Positions 1 through 4,084 of a stretch of DNA of 7,613 bases are shown one piece after another. A program made the position numbers and the translations under genes. The notes under the pieces are model-generated. The model made no database searches and was not told where the DNA came from. It saw only the letters and a program-made list of their open reading frames with translations. Position 1 is the first letter of the stretch. Every line of letters starts with the position of its first letter. This DNA is from Flemingiibacterium sp045587285 (GTDB taxonomy: Bacteria > Bacillota > Clostridia > Oscillospirales > CAG-272), in the NCBI GenBank assembly GCA_045587285.1, contig JAZNBZ010000211.1, positions 1 to 7,613 on the forward strand, in the 5' to 3' direction.

Positions 1-25
1 CCTCCGTTTTGTCGTTATAATATGC

Positions 26-61
26 GGAGCTGTCAGATTATAAATGCCGACAGCTCCTTTT
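26..61 (+). terminator. Rho-independent terminator of a gene left of the window
   Basis: A 9-bp perfect stem (GGAGCTGTC at 26-34 with GACAGCTCC at 49-57) and a 14-base loop are followed directly by TTTTCATTT. The T-run is on the plus strand only, so it should end a rightward transcript whose gene lies before position 1. On the minus strand the hairpin is not followed by T residues, so it is unlikely to stop asd transcripts. Confidence 0.7.
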
Positions 62-86
62 CATTTAATCAAAATTTGTTGCTTTA

Positions 87-228
87 GCTAACTTTTTTGA
101 CGCAAAGAGTATTAATGTGGCACGCTCCACCTTTTGGGGAAAACGGTCGTTGGGTCACCGACACGGGTGTCGGTGGGGCCCCGACTACCGAGAGCGTGGA
201 TTTCGGTTTAGCCAAACACTCTGTTAGC
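87..228. other. Nested palindromic structure, possible structured RNA or repeat element
   Basis: This gene-free stretch downstream of asd can fold into a series of coaxial stems. The pairs are 87-92 with 223-228 (GCTAAC/GTTAGC), 106-110 with 218-222 (AGAGT/ACTCT), 121-127 with 192-198 (CACGCTC/GAGCGTG), 144-154 with 180-190 (one mismatch and one T-G pair), and 156-164 with 167-175 (9 bp, CACCGACAC/GTGTCGGTG). The T151-G183 pair is a wobble on a plus-strand RNA but an A-C mismatch on the minus strand, which slightly favours a plus-strand transcript. I see no good promoter for it and recognise no known RNA family. It could equally be a dispersed palindromic repeat acting at DNA level or in the asd 3' UTR. 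Confidence 0.5.
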
Positions 229-255
229 GAATGCGTTGTATAAAGTTCTTTGCCA

Positions 256-275
256 GGCTTTCTTTCAAGAAAGCC
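256..275. repeat. Perfect palindrome just downstream of asd
   Basis: GGCTTTCTT at 256-264 pairs with AAGAAAGCC at 267-275, leaving two central bases; a physical hairpin would have a loop of four or more. It lies 19 bases beyond the asd stop. It has no T-run on either side, so it is not a convincing intrinsic terminator. It may stabilise the asd mRNA 3' end. Confidence 0.5.
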
Positions 276-294
276 GCGTACTCCCTACTAACGC

Positions 295-1377
295 TTACTT
301 GTTAAGATAACCAAGTCTGTACAAGAGCTCTGCGATCTCGACAGCGCCGCCTGCGGCACCGCGGAGAGTGTTGTGCGAGAGGCCTACGAACTTGTAGTCA
401 AAGAGAGTGTCCTCGCGAAGACGACCGATCGAGATAGCCATACCACCCTCGAGGTTGCGGTCAAGGTTTGCCTGCGGACGGTTGTCTTCCTCAAAGTAGT
501 GGATGAACTGCTTGGGAGCGTGAGGAAGACCTAACTCCTGCGGCTTGCCCGAGTAGTCTGCCCAAGCCTTAAGGATTTCTTCCTTGGTGGGCTTGTTCTT
601 GAATCTTACGAATACAGCCGCAGTGTGACCGTCGGTGACGGGCACGCGGATGCACTGCGTCGTAATAAGCGGAGCGTCAGCCTTGACGATCTCGCCGTTT
701 ACTATCTTACCCCAAACGCGAAGCGGCTCCTGCTCGGACTTCTCTTCCTCGCCGCCGATGTACGGGATAACGTTGTCGATCATTTCGGGCCACTCGTTGA
801 AGGTCTTGCCTGCACCCGAGATTGCCTGATAGGTGGTTGCAACTATCTCGGTAGGCTCGTACTTCAGAAGAGGAGTGAGCGCGGGAACGTAGGACTGTAT
901 CGAGCAGTTAGGCTTAACCGCGATAAAGCCGCGCTTTGTGCCAAGACGCTTCTTCTGTGCCTCGATAACCTCGAGGTGAGCATCGTTGATCTCCGGAATT
1001 ACCATAGGAACGTCGGGCGTCCAACGGTTAGCGGAGTTATTGGACACAACGGGGATCTCCGCCTTTGCGTACGCTTCCTCGAGCGCCTTTATTTCGTCCT
1101 TTTTCATATCTACCGCGCAAAATACGAAGTCGCAAAGCTCTGCCATAACGTCGATCTTTGCCGCGTCGATAACTACCATATCCTTAACGGAGTCGGGCAT
1201 AGGAGTCTGAAGCTTCCATCTGCCGCCGAGAGCCTCGGTATATGTCTTGCCCGCACTGCGAGGGCTCGCCGCCAAAGCGGTGATCTCGAAGTAGGGGTGA
1301 TCTTCAAGAAGGGTGATAAATCTCTGACCGACCATGCCGGTTGCGCCGACGATGCCGGCACGAAGTTTCTGTGACAT
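295..1377 (-). CDS. asd: Aspartate-semialdehyde dehydrogenase
   Basis: The 360-residue enzyme reduces aspartyl phosphate to aspartate semialdehyde with NADPH in the cytoplasm, the branch point toward lysine/diaminopimelate, threonine and methionine. The N-terminus has the Rossmann dinucleotide loop GIVGATGMVGQ (residues 8-18). The catalytic cysteine is Cys158 in KPNCS, followed by YQAISGAG (183-190), and the substrate-side basic residues R244 and H251 lie in CIRVPVTDGH. Length and these motifs fit the archaeal/fungal-type branch of the family, which also occurs in Clostridia, rather than the E. coli-type branch. The open frame continues 49 codons upstream into GC-rich repeat sequence, but the ATG at 1377 is preceded by GGAGGA seven bases away and begins the conserved domain, so I chose it. 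The gene is divergent from hpf and has a long, highly structured leader. No operon partner is visible, and no U-tailed terminator is seen downstream. Confidence 0.96.
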   Translation of the reverse strand: MSQKLRAGIVGATGMVGQRFITLLEDHPYFEITALAASPRSAGKTYTEALGGRWKLQTPMPDSVKDMVVIDAAKIDVMAELCDFVFCAVDMKKDEIKALEEAYAKAEIPVVSNNSANRWTPDVPMVIPEINDAHLEVIEAQKKRLGTKRGFIAVKPNCSIQSYVPALTPLLKYEPTEIVATTYQAISGAGKTFNEWPEMIDNVIPYIGGEEEKSEQEPLRVWGKIVNGEIVKADAPLITTQCIRVPVTDGHTAAVFVRFKNKPTKEEILKAWADYSGKPQELGLPHAPKQFIHYFEEDNRPQANLDRNLEGGMAISIGRLREDTLFDYKFVGLSHNTLRGAAGGAVEIAELLYRLGYLNK

Positions 1378-1384
1378 TACATTG

Positions 1385-1390
1385 TCCTCC
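1385..1390 (-). promoter_or_regulatory. Ribosome binding site that sets the asd start
   Basis: GGAGGA on the minus strand lies seven bases before the ATG at 1377. It fixes the start at MSQKL and rules out the 49-codon upstream extension, which translates repeat DNA. Confidence 0.85.
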
Positions 1391-1431
1391 AAATATGTAT
1401 AAAATTTTATTTTTTGACGTAAGTTGATTGT

Positions 1432-1446
1432 GTGCGTGATACGCAC
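1432..1446. repeat. Small hairpin in the asd leader
   Basis: GTGCGT (1432-1437) and ACGCAC (1441-1446) form a 6-bp perfect stem with a GAT loop. It is the hairpin nearest the asd ribosome binding site, about 40 bases upstream of it in the leader RNA. Confidence 0.45.
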
Positions 1447-1457
1447 GTTTATAGCTC

Positions 1458-1475
1458 GTCGATGCAAGCATCGAC
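1458..1475. repeat. Perfect palindrome with GCTTGC centre in the asd leader
   Basis: GTCGATGC (1458-1465) and GCATCGAC (1468-1475) form an 8-bp perfect inverted repeat. Read on the minus strand the centre is GCTTGC, so as RNA it closes a C(UUG)G-type loop. Two other palindromes at 7468-7493 and 7544-7565 share this centre. Confidence 0.6.
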
Positions 1476-1478
1476 TCG

Positions 1479-1522
1479 GGAGGGGGCTCGCTGCGCTCAG
1501 ACGCCGCTCCGCGTCCCCCTCC
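1479..1522. repeat. GC-rich inverted repeat overlapping repeat copy A
   Basis: GGAGGGGG at 1479-1486 pairs with CCCCCTCC at 1515-1522, with a 28-base loop that itself contains short GC-rich pairings. In a leftward transcript from the promoter at 1733-1762 this is part of the asd leader RNA. The right arm overlaps dispersed repeat copy A, so this fold competes with pairing between copies A and B. Confidence 0.45.
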
Positions 1523-1542
1523 ACCCCCTCAGGCTCGGCTGG
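1514..1542 (-). repeat. Dispersed GC-rich repeat, copy A
   Basis: Read on the minus strand it contains CAGCCGAGC, three variable bases, AGGGGGTG, two variable bases, then GGGGGA. It matches copy B (1594-1622, opposite orientation) at 23 of 28 positions and copy C at 7582-7613 in general pattern. Copies A and B face each other and could pair with each other in one RNA. Such sequences recur between genes in many clostridial genomes by my recollection; this was not searched. Confidence 0.6.
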
Positions 1543-1552
1543 CGAAGTTTTT

Positions 1553-1561
1553 ATTATACCA
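1553..1561 (-). promoter_or_regulatory. Possible second asd promoter (extended -10)
   Basis: On the minus strand TGGTATAAT reads as a perfect TGN-extended -10 box, with transcription expected from about 1546 leftward toward asd. No clear -35 is found at 16-18 bases upstream, so it would depend on the extended -10. The same TATTATACCAT string recurs at 1732-1742 within the stronger promoter. Confidence 0.4.
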
Positions 1562-1593
1562 TCAAATCAGGACATAAAACTCCAACGATTTCT

Positions 1594-1622
1594 ACAGCCG
1601 AGCGGAAGGGGGTGTCGGGGGA
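1594..1622 (+). repeat. Dispersed GC-rich repeat, copy B
   Basis: It contains CAGCCGAGC, a variable triplet, AGGGGGTG and GGGGGA in plus orientation, matching copy A in inverted orientation across a spacer of about 51 bases. Its right end runs into the 13-bp inverted repeat at 1614-1658. Confidence 0.6.
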
Positions 1623-1658
1623 AACCTGATCGGCGTTTGAGAGCTGGTTTCCCCCGAC
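1614..1658. repeat. 13-bp perfect inverted repeat
   Basis: GTCGGGGGAAACC at 1614-1626 is the exact inverse of 1646-1658, with a 19-base loop. It lies between the two candidate asd promoters, so it would be transcribed only from the upstream one. No T-run follows on either strand. Confidence 0.65.
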
Positions 1659-1662
1659 CTCC

Positions 1663-1707
1663 CGGCGGGAATACCGCCGCGAGCAAAAGCAAAGGCGGGG
1701 CGCCGCC
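1663..1707. repeat. Pair of short GC-rich hairpins
   Basis: Two hairpins sit close together: CGGCGG/CCGCCG at 1663-1668 and 1674-1679 with loop GAATA, and GGCGG/CCGCC at 1694-1698 and 1703-1707 with loop GGCG. Their arms share sequence (GGCGG and CCGCC), so mutually exclusive pairings between the two hairpins are possible. They would be near the 5' end of a transcript started at about 1726 on the minus strand. Confidence 0.4.
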
Positions 1708-1732
1708 CAAAAAATACAACGGTACAATATAT

Positions 1733-1762
1733 ATTATACCATATTTTGACCTTCCGTGTCAA
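1733..1762 (-). promoter_or_regulatory. Strong sigma-A promoter driving asd
   Basis: On the minus strand a perfect TTGACA (1757-1762) is followed after 18 bases by TATAAT (1733-1738) with a TGG extension. Transcription would start near 1726 and give asd an unusually long leader of about 350 bases, full of GC-rich hairpins. Just upstream, the palindrome GCAAGA-TT-TCTTGC (1771-1784) could be a protein site. I see no lysine riboswitch or T-box consensus in the leader. Confidence 0.7.
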
Positions 1763-1851
1763 TAAAAAACGCAAGATTTCTTGCAAATTAAATTGTAAAA
1801 ATTTTATGTGCACTATTCACAAAATATTTCAAAATATTTTTGCGCAAAGTA

Positions 1852-1880
1852 TTGATTTTTACGGCAAAATATGCTATACT
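1852..1880 (+). promoter_or_regulatory. Sigma-A promoter of hpf
   Basis: TTGATT (1852-1857) is followed after 17 bases by TATACT (1875-1880), with TGC as an extended -10. The start would be near 1887, giving a leader of about 67 bases. That is too short for the raiA motif RNA that sits upstream of hpf/raiA in many Clostridia. Confidence 0.75.
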
Positions 1881-1897
1881 ATATATGCGGAGAGGAG

Positions 1898-1939
1898 ATG
1901 GCGCAAGTCACCGTCCGTATCCGCAGAAAAATTCAATAA
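1898..1939 (+). CDS. Possible 13-residue leader peptide upstream of hpf
   Basis: An ATG at 1898 opens a 13-codon frame (MAQVTVRIRRKIQ) ending in TAA at 1937-1939. GGAG at 1889-1892 is five bases before it, and the stop is one base before the hpf ribosome binding site. Basic residues are frequent. The predicted mRNA would start within a few bases of this GGAG, which makes the arrangement compact. A complementary pair, TGCGGA (1886-1891) and TCCGCA (1920-1925), could hide the first binding site. The frame is short enough to occur by chance. Confidence 0.25.
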   Translation: MAQVTVRIRRKIQ

Positions 1940-1953
1940 AAGGTGGAGAGTAT

Positions 1954-2466
1954 ATGAAGATAACCTACGTTGGCAGACATTTAAGCGTACCGGAAGATTT
2001 CAAGCCCATTGCCGAGTCAAAGCTTGCAAAATTCGACAAATTCTTCCGTGATGAACCCACAGCCACGGTCAAGCTCTCCGCACCTAAAAACCGTGAGCGC
2101 GTAGAGGTGACCATCGCGGCAGGCGGTATGTTCTACCGCGGCGAAGAAACGGCAGAAACGTTCCGCAACGCCCTCGACCTCGCTATGGAAGCGATTGAAC
2201 GTCAGATCCGCAAAAATAAAACGAAGCTTGAAAAACGGCTTCGCGAAAACGTCGTAAGCGAAATCCCCGAAGAACCTATTGATGAAGAACCCACTATAAG
2301 ACTCAAGGAGTTTGAGCTCCGTCCAATGACCGCAGAAGAAGCTATCCTCCAGATGAACCTGCTCGGCCACGATTTCTTCCTCTATTCAAACAGCGCAAGC
2401 GGCGAGGTCAACGTAGTGTACCGCCGCAACGACGGAGACTATGGCGTGATCATTCCGAAGAAGTAA
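1954..2466 (+). CDS. hpf: Ribosome hibernation-promoting factor, long form
   Basis: The 170-residue protein binds the 30S subunit in stationary phase, blocks the mRNA/tRNA channel and dimerises ribosomes into inactive 100S particles. Residues 1 to about 95 are the RaiA/YfiA domain (starts MKITYVGRHL, then a basic helix around AIERQIRKNKTKLEKR). An acidic linker (about 100-114) leads to the C-terminal dimerisation domain at about 115-170, with the pattern RLKEFELRPMTAEEAILQM and a VVYRR..GDYGVI end. The presence of this second domain marks the long form typical of Bacillota. The ATG at 1954 was chosen over upstream Met codons because AGGTGGAG lies five bases before it and the family begins here. 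The gene is alone in its transcript, with its own promoter and terminator. Confidence 0.96.
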   Translation: MKITYVGRHLSVPEDFKPIAESKLAKFDKFFRDEPTATVKLSAPKNRERVEVTIAAGGMFYRGEETAETFRNALDLAMEAIERQIRKNKTKLEKRLRENVVSEIPEEPIDEEPTIRLKEFELRPMTAEEAILQMNLLGHDFFLYSNSASGEVNVVYRRNDGDYGVIIPKK

Positions 2467-2486
2467 ACACAAGAGCGTGAAAACAC

Positions 2487-2519
2487 AGAGGCTGTCCCGT
2501 TTGGGACAGCCTTTTAATT
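2487..2519 (+). terminator. Terminator of hpf (T1)
   Basis: GGCTGTCCC (2490-2498) and GGGACAGCC (2503-2511) form a 9-bp stem with loop GTTT, followed by TTTTAATT. It lies between hpf and the convergent XRE gene. Positions 2487-2519 match the second terminator at 3493-3525 in 31 of 33 bases, differing only in the loop. Confidence 0.9.
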
Positions 2520-2529
2520 ATGCGAATCT

Positions 2530-2868
2530 TTACTTTGCATCTCTTAACAAACTCTTCGCTGACTCAAGAAATTTTATAAGTGTGCGAAGCTCCTCGGGTG
2601 TACAATCGCATATTATATCATTTATCATTTGCACCGATACTGCCGAATCGTTTTTCAAATTACCGTAGACTAATTCATCTAACGTTGCATTTAACACGTT
2701 TGCTATCGCAATCAAGGTAGGCAAACTCACCTTCGTTGCTCCGCGTTCTATGTGCGAAACGTGCGACGGCTCTATCTCTGCAAGTTCTGCAAGCTCTGCT
2801 TGCGTATATCCATATTCGCAACGCTTTGCGCGTACCCGTTTGCCTATTGCATCGTAATCTATGCTCAT
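2530..2868 (-). CDS. XRE-family transcriptional regulator
   Basis: The 112-residue protein has an N-terminal Cro/C1-type helix-turn-helix (about residues 8-63): IGKRVRAKRCEYGYTQ, recognition helix near EPSHVSHIERG, then LPTLIAIANVLNATLDELVYG. The C-terminal part (about 70-112) is a short helical region, perhaps for dimerisation, with no recognisable ligand domain. Start choice: the ATG at 2868 has GAGGG five bases upstream, whereas the in-frame ATG at 2880 has none. It is divergent from the SLOG gene, and two matching palindromes lie between them, so I infer that it represses its own promoter and that gene. It ends ten bases beyond T1, convergent with hpf. Base composition is more AT-rich than copA or asd. 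Confidence 0.9.
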   Translation of the reverse strand: MSIDYDAIGKRVRAKRCEYGYTQAELAELAEIEPSHVSHIERGATKVSLPTLIAIANVLNATLDELVYGNLKNDSAVSVQMINDIICDCTPEELRTLIKFLESAKSLLRDAK

Positions 2869-2873
2869 AATAT

Positions 2874-2878
2874 CCCTC
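2874..2878 (-). promoter_or_regulatory. Ribosome binding site of the XRE gene
   Basis: GAGGG on the minus strand ends five bases before the ATG at 2868. It overlaps the alternative upstream ATG (2880), which supports the shorter 112-residue form. Confidence 0.6.
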
Positions 2879-2903
2879 ATTTGTAAACATTTTTATAACT
2901 ATA

Positions 2904-2932
2904 TTGTATATCCTTTTCGGATATGATAAAAT
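2904..2932 (+). promoter_or_regulatory. Promoter of the SLOG gene
   Basis: TTGTAT (2904-2909) and TAAAAT (2927-2932) are 17 bases apart, and a start would fall near 2939. The first operator-like palindrome fills the spacer and the second lies just after the start, the layout expected for repression by a bound XRE dimer. On the opposite strand TACAAT or TATACA boxes overlap the same region and could serve the XRE gene. Confidence 0.5.
2908..2924. promoter_or_regulatory. Operator-like palindrome O1
   Basis: ATATCC-TTTTC-GGATAT is a perfect 6-bp inverted repeat with a 5-base spacer. It is repeated 32 bases further on, about three helical turns, which places both sites on one face of the DNA. 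The likely binder is the adjacent XRE protein (inference). Confidence 0.65.
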
Positions 2933-2939
2933 AATCTAT

Positions 2940-2956
2940 ATATCCTTTTCGGGTAT
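2940..2956. promoter_or_regulatory. Operator-like palindrome O2
   Basis: ATATCC-TTTTC-GGGTAT copies O1 with one changed base in the right arm. Over 20 bases (2939-2958 against 2907-2926) the two sites match at 19 positions, which is far more than AT-rich chance. It sits at the predicted start of the SLOG transcript. Confidence 0.65.
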
Positions 2957-2992
2957 GAATTAATATTTTTATCAAAAAAATGAGGTTTATTT

Positions 2993-3487
2993 ATGACTTG
3001 CTGTTTTACCGGACATCGTCCTCAAAATCTGCCCTTTGGATTTAATGAGCAAGATTCTCGCTGTATTGAGTTAAAGAATAGATTAAGACTCGAAATCAAA
3101 CGTCTTATAGAAAGCGGAACAATGCACTTTATAACGGGAATGGCGCTTGGCACAGATATGTACGCCGCTGAAATAGTTATTGAACTTGCAAAATCCAACA
3201 GCGACATTAAGCTGTCCGCATATATACCTTGCCGTAACCAATCAGAAAAATGGTCCTTTCTTCAAAAAAGGCGCTATGATAAAATCATACGCAGATGCAA
3301 TGATATAGTTGTACTAGAAGAAACATACACGCAAGATTGTATGCAAAAAAGGAACCGCATAATGGTGGATAAATCAGACTGTATAATTGCCGTATGGGAT
3401 GGTTCACCGAGTGGGACAGGTTCCACTGTAAAATACGCAAAGTATAGAAATAAAAGCATTATTCTTATAAATCCGTTTGACCTTTAA
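2993..3487 (+). CDS. SLOG-domain protein of the YpsA/DUF1273 type
   Basis: The 164-residue protein is a single Rossmann-like SLOG domain. It begins TCCFTGHRPQ (residues 2-11), a hallmark of YpsA-like proteins. It continues with FITGMALGTDMYAAE (46-60), where the GMALGTD loop is the expected nucleotide-binding turn, and DCIIAVWDGSPSGTGST (129-145), a second phosphate-binding-type loop. SLOG proteins bind nucleotides or their derivatives; B. subtilis YpsA affects cell division, while other SLOG domains act in immune signalling (Thoeris) or DNA uptake (DprA). No effector domain is fused here and the function is unknown. The ATG at 2993 has GAGG seven bases upstream. It is controlled from a divergent, operator-bearing promoter and is followed by its own terminator. 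AT-rich codon use suggests acquisition. Confidence 0.88.
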   Translation: MTCCFTGHRPQNLPFGFNEQDSRCIELKNRLRLEIKRLIESGTMHFITGMALGTDMYAAEIVIELAKSNSDIKLSAYIPCRNQSEKWSFLQKRRYDKIIRRCNDIVVLEETYTQDCMQKRNRIMVDKSDCIIAVWDGSPSGTGSTVKYAKYRNKSIILINPFDL

Positions 3488-3492
3488 TGTAA

Positions 3493-3525
3493 AGAGGCTG
3501 TCCCTTTCGGGACAGCCTTTTAATT
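3493..3525 (+). terminator. Terminator of the SLOG gene (T2)
   Basis: GGCTGTCCC (3496-3504) and GGGACAGCC (3509-3517) with loop TTTC are followed by TTTTAATT. It is a near copy of T1. The 3' end touches the stop codon of the convergent RAYT gene (3525-3527). On the minus strand the tail is TCTTTACATT, so it may stop RAYT transcripts weakly. Confidence 0.88.
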
Positions 3526-4079
3526 TATTCTTGCAAATACATCTCATCAAACTGCCAACGTATCGGATTTTCATAGATGTATTTTACGTGTTCTTCATAA
3601 TCCTCTCGACTTCGTATAATGTGGTCGTATGAGCGGTATTGCCAAATATTTTCGCCATACTCTTTGTTGCAAAAACGTTTAAACGTCGATATAAAGCGCG
3701 AAACGACCGAATTTTGCACTGTAGGGACCGGCGTCCTCGACGGTCCGCCACCACGCACAAATAATAATATGTGAATATGATTTGGCATTATTACATATTG
3801 CTTCACGGAAATATCATTATAGAAATCATTTAATTGGTTTATATATTTGTCCGCAATTTTTCCGTGTTTTGTGAGTTTCATATGCGTTTTATTATATGCA
3901 CCGTTTATCCCTACATTTTCTTGTATGCCATCGCGCGGACCGTCGGGGACGCCGGTCCCTACAACTTTTGACAGTAAGCATTGTCTGTCTTTTGTGCAAA
4001 TCGTTAGAAAAAATACGCCCGTCCGATTATAATCATATTTTTCCAAGCGAGTATTTTTCCTTTGCGGACGCTTCTCCAT
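3525..4079 (-). CDS. REP-associated tyrosine transposase (RAYT), IS200-like Y1 family
   Basis: The 184-residue protein is a single-strand DNA nuclease/transferase of the Y1 HUH class; RAYTs are domesticated relatives of IS200/IS605 transposases linked to the spread of REP palindromes. It begins RKNTRLEKYDYNRTGVFFLTICT (about 7-29). The HUH motif is H101-I-H103 in MPNHIHILL, and the C-terminal WQYRSYDHIIR (146-156) holds the likely catalytic tyrosine, Y151. It ends HVKYIYENPIRW, normal for the family, so it looks intact. Residues 39-48 and 111-120 are encoded by two inverted copies of a 28-base REP-like repeat. The ATG at 4079 was chosen because EKRPQRKN is the usual beginning; a GTG at 4088 in the same frame overlaps the upstream TGA as GTGA and would allow coupled translation. 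No IS ends were seen, as expected for a RAYT. Confidence 0.93.
   Translation of the reverse strand: MEKRPQRKNTRLEKYDYNRTGVFFLTICTKDRQCLLSKVVGTGVPDGPRDGIQENVGINGAYNKTHMKLTKHGKIADKYINQLNDFYNDISVKQYVIMPNHIHILLFVRGGGPSRTPVPTVQNSVVSRFISTFKRFCNKEYGENIWQYRSYDHIIRSREDYEEHVKYIYENPIRWQFDEMYLQE
3720..3747. repeat. REP-like repeat inside the RAYT gene, copy 1
   Basis: This 28-base unit starts TGTAGGGACC and ends CGACGGTCCG. It contains an internal stem, GGACCG (3725-3730) with CGGTCC (3741-3746). Its inverse recurs at 3936-3963 with one base changed (27 of 28). On the coding strand it encodes GGPSRTPVPT, eight residues after the HUH motif. Confidence 0.88.
3936..3963. repeat. REP-like repeat inside the RAYT gene, copy 2
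   Basis: This is the inverted partner of 3720-3747, differing only by C for T at one internal position. It encodes VGTGVPDGP in frame, in the loop after the first beta strand. The flanking bases do not match those around the other copy, so the identity stops sharply at 28 bases. Confidence 0.88.
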
Positions 4080-4084
4080 AAGTA

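Noticed and set aside
16..21. TATAAT as a promoter for a short RNA at the left edge
   Set aside because: The start would fall inside or at the terminator stem at 26, and no -35 can be seen within the window.
625..1374. Plus-strand frame of 249 residues opposite asd
   Set aside because: Asd on the other strand has catalytic and cofactor motifs; the opposite frame lacks any family pattern or binding site.
1378..1524. 49-codon N-terminal extension of asd to 1524
   Set aside because: The extension translates repeat and palindromic DNA, has no ribosome binding site, and the ATG at 1377 has GGAGGA and begins the conserved domain.
1458..1707. CRISPR-like array
   Set aside because: The repeats are palindromes with different arms and irregular spacing; there are no constant direct repeats with unique spacers.
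1378..1760. Lysine riboswitch or T-box in the asd leader
   Set aside because: Neither the lysine-box conserved segments nor the T-box AGGGTGGNACCGCG string is present; the structure is made of simple GC-rich hairpins.
1763..1953. raiA motif RNA upstream of hpf
   Set aside because: The hpf promoter at 1852-1880 leaves only about 67 transcribed bases, too few for that RNA, and the region upstream is plain AT-rich sequence.
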